This document shows, piece after piece, positions 63,244-64,000 of a stretch of DNA of 64,000 bases. How positions within the stretch are numbered: position 1 is the first letter of the stretch; each line of letters begins with the position of its first letter. The notes below the pieces were generated by a model. It searched no databases, was not told the DNA's origin, and was given only the letters and a program-made list of their open reading frames with translations. Source of the DNA: DATIRA01 sp963766505 (GTDB taxonomy: Bacteria > Pseudomonadota > Gammaproteobacteria > Steroidobacterales > Steroidobacteraceae); the NCBI GenBank assembly GCA_963766505.1, contig CAVYAL010000010.1:62001-126000 (forward strand), written 5' to 3'. A program made the translations under genes and the position numbers.

Positions 63244-64000
63244 GGCCTGGCTCCAAGCCCATCGCGAACACAGTCGTACAGCGCTTCCATTCCTTCCGGC
63301 TCCTGGTCATGACGGCAGACCAGGCGGACATCCTCGCCCAGCTCGTAGAACGCGAACGGACCGGCACGCAGCGCCGCCAGCGCGTTCCGCGGCATGCGCA
63401 GGAAGATCATGTTCACCTGCACCGGGGCGACGAGCTCTACGCCCGGCAGCGAGGCGAGGCGCGCCGCGAGACCGGCTGCGCTGCGGTTCGCGGCCTGCGC
63501 CCGGCGCAGCCAGAGGTCGTCCGCGAAGTAGCGCTCGAGCTGCGCCGAGACGAAGCGGGCCTTCGAGAGCACCTGTCCACCACGCTTCATCAGGTAGGGG
63601 ATGCGACCGGCCAGTGCCTCGTCGAAGACGACCAGGGCCTCAGCGTTCAAGGCACCGTTCTTGGTGGCCCCGAGCGAAAGCAGGTCGACGCCGCAGCGCC
63701 AGGTCAGCTCCGCCGGGGTGCAGCCGAGCGCCGCGACCGCATTCGCGAACCGGGCGCCGTCCATGTGGACCCGCAGGCCCCGGGCATGCGCCCGCTCGGT
63801 CAGCACGCGTAGCTCGTCGAGGGTGTAGAGCGTGCCGAAATCGGTCGGCTGGGTAAGGTTCAGCGCGAACGGCTGTACCCGCGTCGGATTGCCGAAACCA
63901 GCGCCCGCGAGCGCCGTCTCGAGCTCCTGTGCGCCGACCTTGAAGTCGCCGCCCCCGACGCCGACCAGCTTCGCGCCGGTGAAAAGTTCCGGGGCGCCGC
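63240..64000 (-). CDS. ltaE: low-specificity L-threonine aldolase (5' end outside window)
   Basis: The 3' three-quarters of a PLP aldolase that splits L-threonine into glycine and acetaldehyde. The frame runs from the window edge through LTQPTDFGTLYTLDEL, RVHMDGARFANAVAALG, and the PLP-Lys in SLGATKNGAL, then MKRGGQVLSKARF and the small C-terminal domain. About 253 residues are present; the start is beyond base 64000. It overlaps the next gene's ATG by four bases. Confidence 0.9.
   Translation of the reverse strand, partial: GAPELFTGAKLVGVGGGDFKVGAQELETALAGAGFGNPTRVQPFALNLTQPTDFGTLYTLDELRVLTERAHARGLRVHMDGARFANAVAALGCTPAELTWRCGVDLLSLGATKNGALNAEALVVFDEALAGRIPYLMKRGGQVLSKARFVSAQLERYFADDLWLRRAQAANRSAAGLAARLASLPGVELVAPVQVNMIFLRMPRNALAALRAGPFAFYELGEDVRLVCRHDQEPEGMEALYDCVRDGLGARP

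Overview
The window is a 64 kb stretch of high-G+C DNA, densely coded on both strands, with little intergenic space and many 4- to 14-base start/stop overlaps. Gene content (glutathione-dependent glyoxalase, E. coli-type MurB, HrpB, Cu/Zn SOD, PBP4-type DacB, an E. coli-type LexA box, and an acs/DUF4212-symporter/DUF294/exonuclease cluster) points to a gammaproteobacterium, perhaps of a Steroidobacterales/Nevskiales-like lineage; that lineage guess is inference. I see no tRNA, rRNA, IS element, prophage or CRISPR array.

Layout. 0-17.6 kb is mostly housekeeping and metabolism: DsbA-like lipoprotein, GloA, MurB, a glutamine synthetase-family enzyme, IlvA, a glutamine amidotransferase, hydrolases, a TolB/FlgO-like TPR protein, small membrane proteins, a DUF885 protein, an MFS transporter, and a PA0069-type radical SAM gene with a near-perfect LexA box. 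17.7-31.1 kb is one + strand gene run: three lipoproteins, an eukaryotic-like Ser/Thr kinase with TPRs, an FHA-like/PEGA/SUMF1 protein, a small exported protein, a MotA/TolQ/ExbB proton-channel protein, an actin-like plus FHA protein, two membrane VWA proteins and another lipoprotein. The N-terminal helix of both VWA proteins resembles ExbD/TolR, including the Asp, so I read the run as a candidate proton-motive-force-driven envelope machine under phospho-control. Four genes in it carry a single-base frame break.

31.1-36.6 kb holds a TPR protein, a CFA-synthase-like methyltransferase with a DUF1475 protein, and the AmmeMemoRadiSam trio (amrB-amrA opposite amrS; amrA also carries a one-base frame break). 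36.7-49.3 kb holds NadE, a Cys/His-rich small protein behind a CRP/FNR-like palindrome, an MBL hydrolase, DUF502, DacB, a HIT protein, Acs and the acetate-type symporter cluster with two clear terminators. 49.3-59.1 kb holds an NlpC/P60 lipoprotein, HrpB, SodC, a PolX-like helix-hairpin-helix protein without a polymerase palm, a CBS protein, a lipase-like hydrolase, and a quinoprotein fused to a DAPG/phloretin-hydrolase-like domain.

59.3-64 kb, all on the - strand, contains the most striking system: five tightly coupled genes encoding a membrane-anchored zinc-ribbon protein, an E1-like ThiF enzyme, an 83-residue ubiquitin-like protein, an E2 with a canonical HPN...Cys site plus a C-terminal zinc ribbon, and a JAMM isopeptidase. 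Together they form a complete ubiquitin-like conjugation/deconjugation pathway. It lies directly downstream of a threonine aldolase and a secretin-N-domain-like protein.
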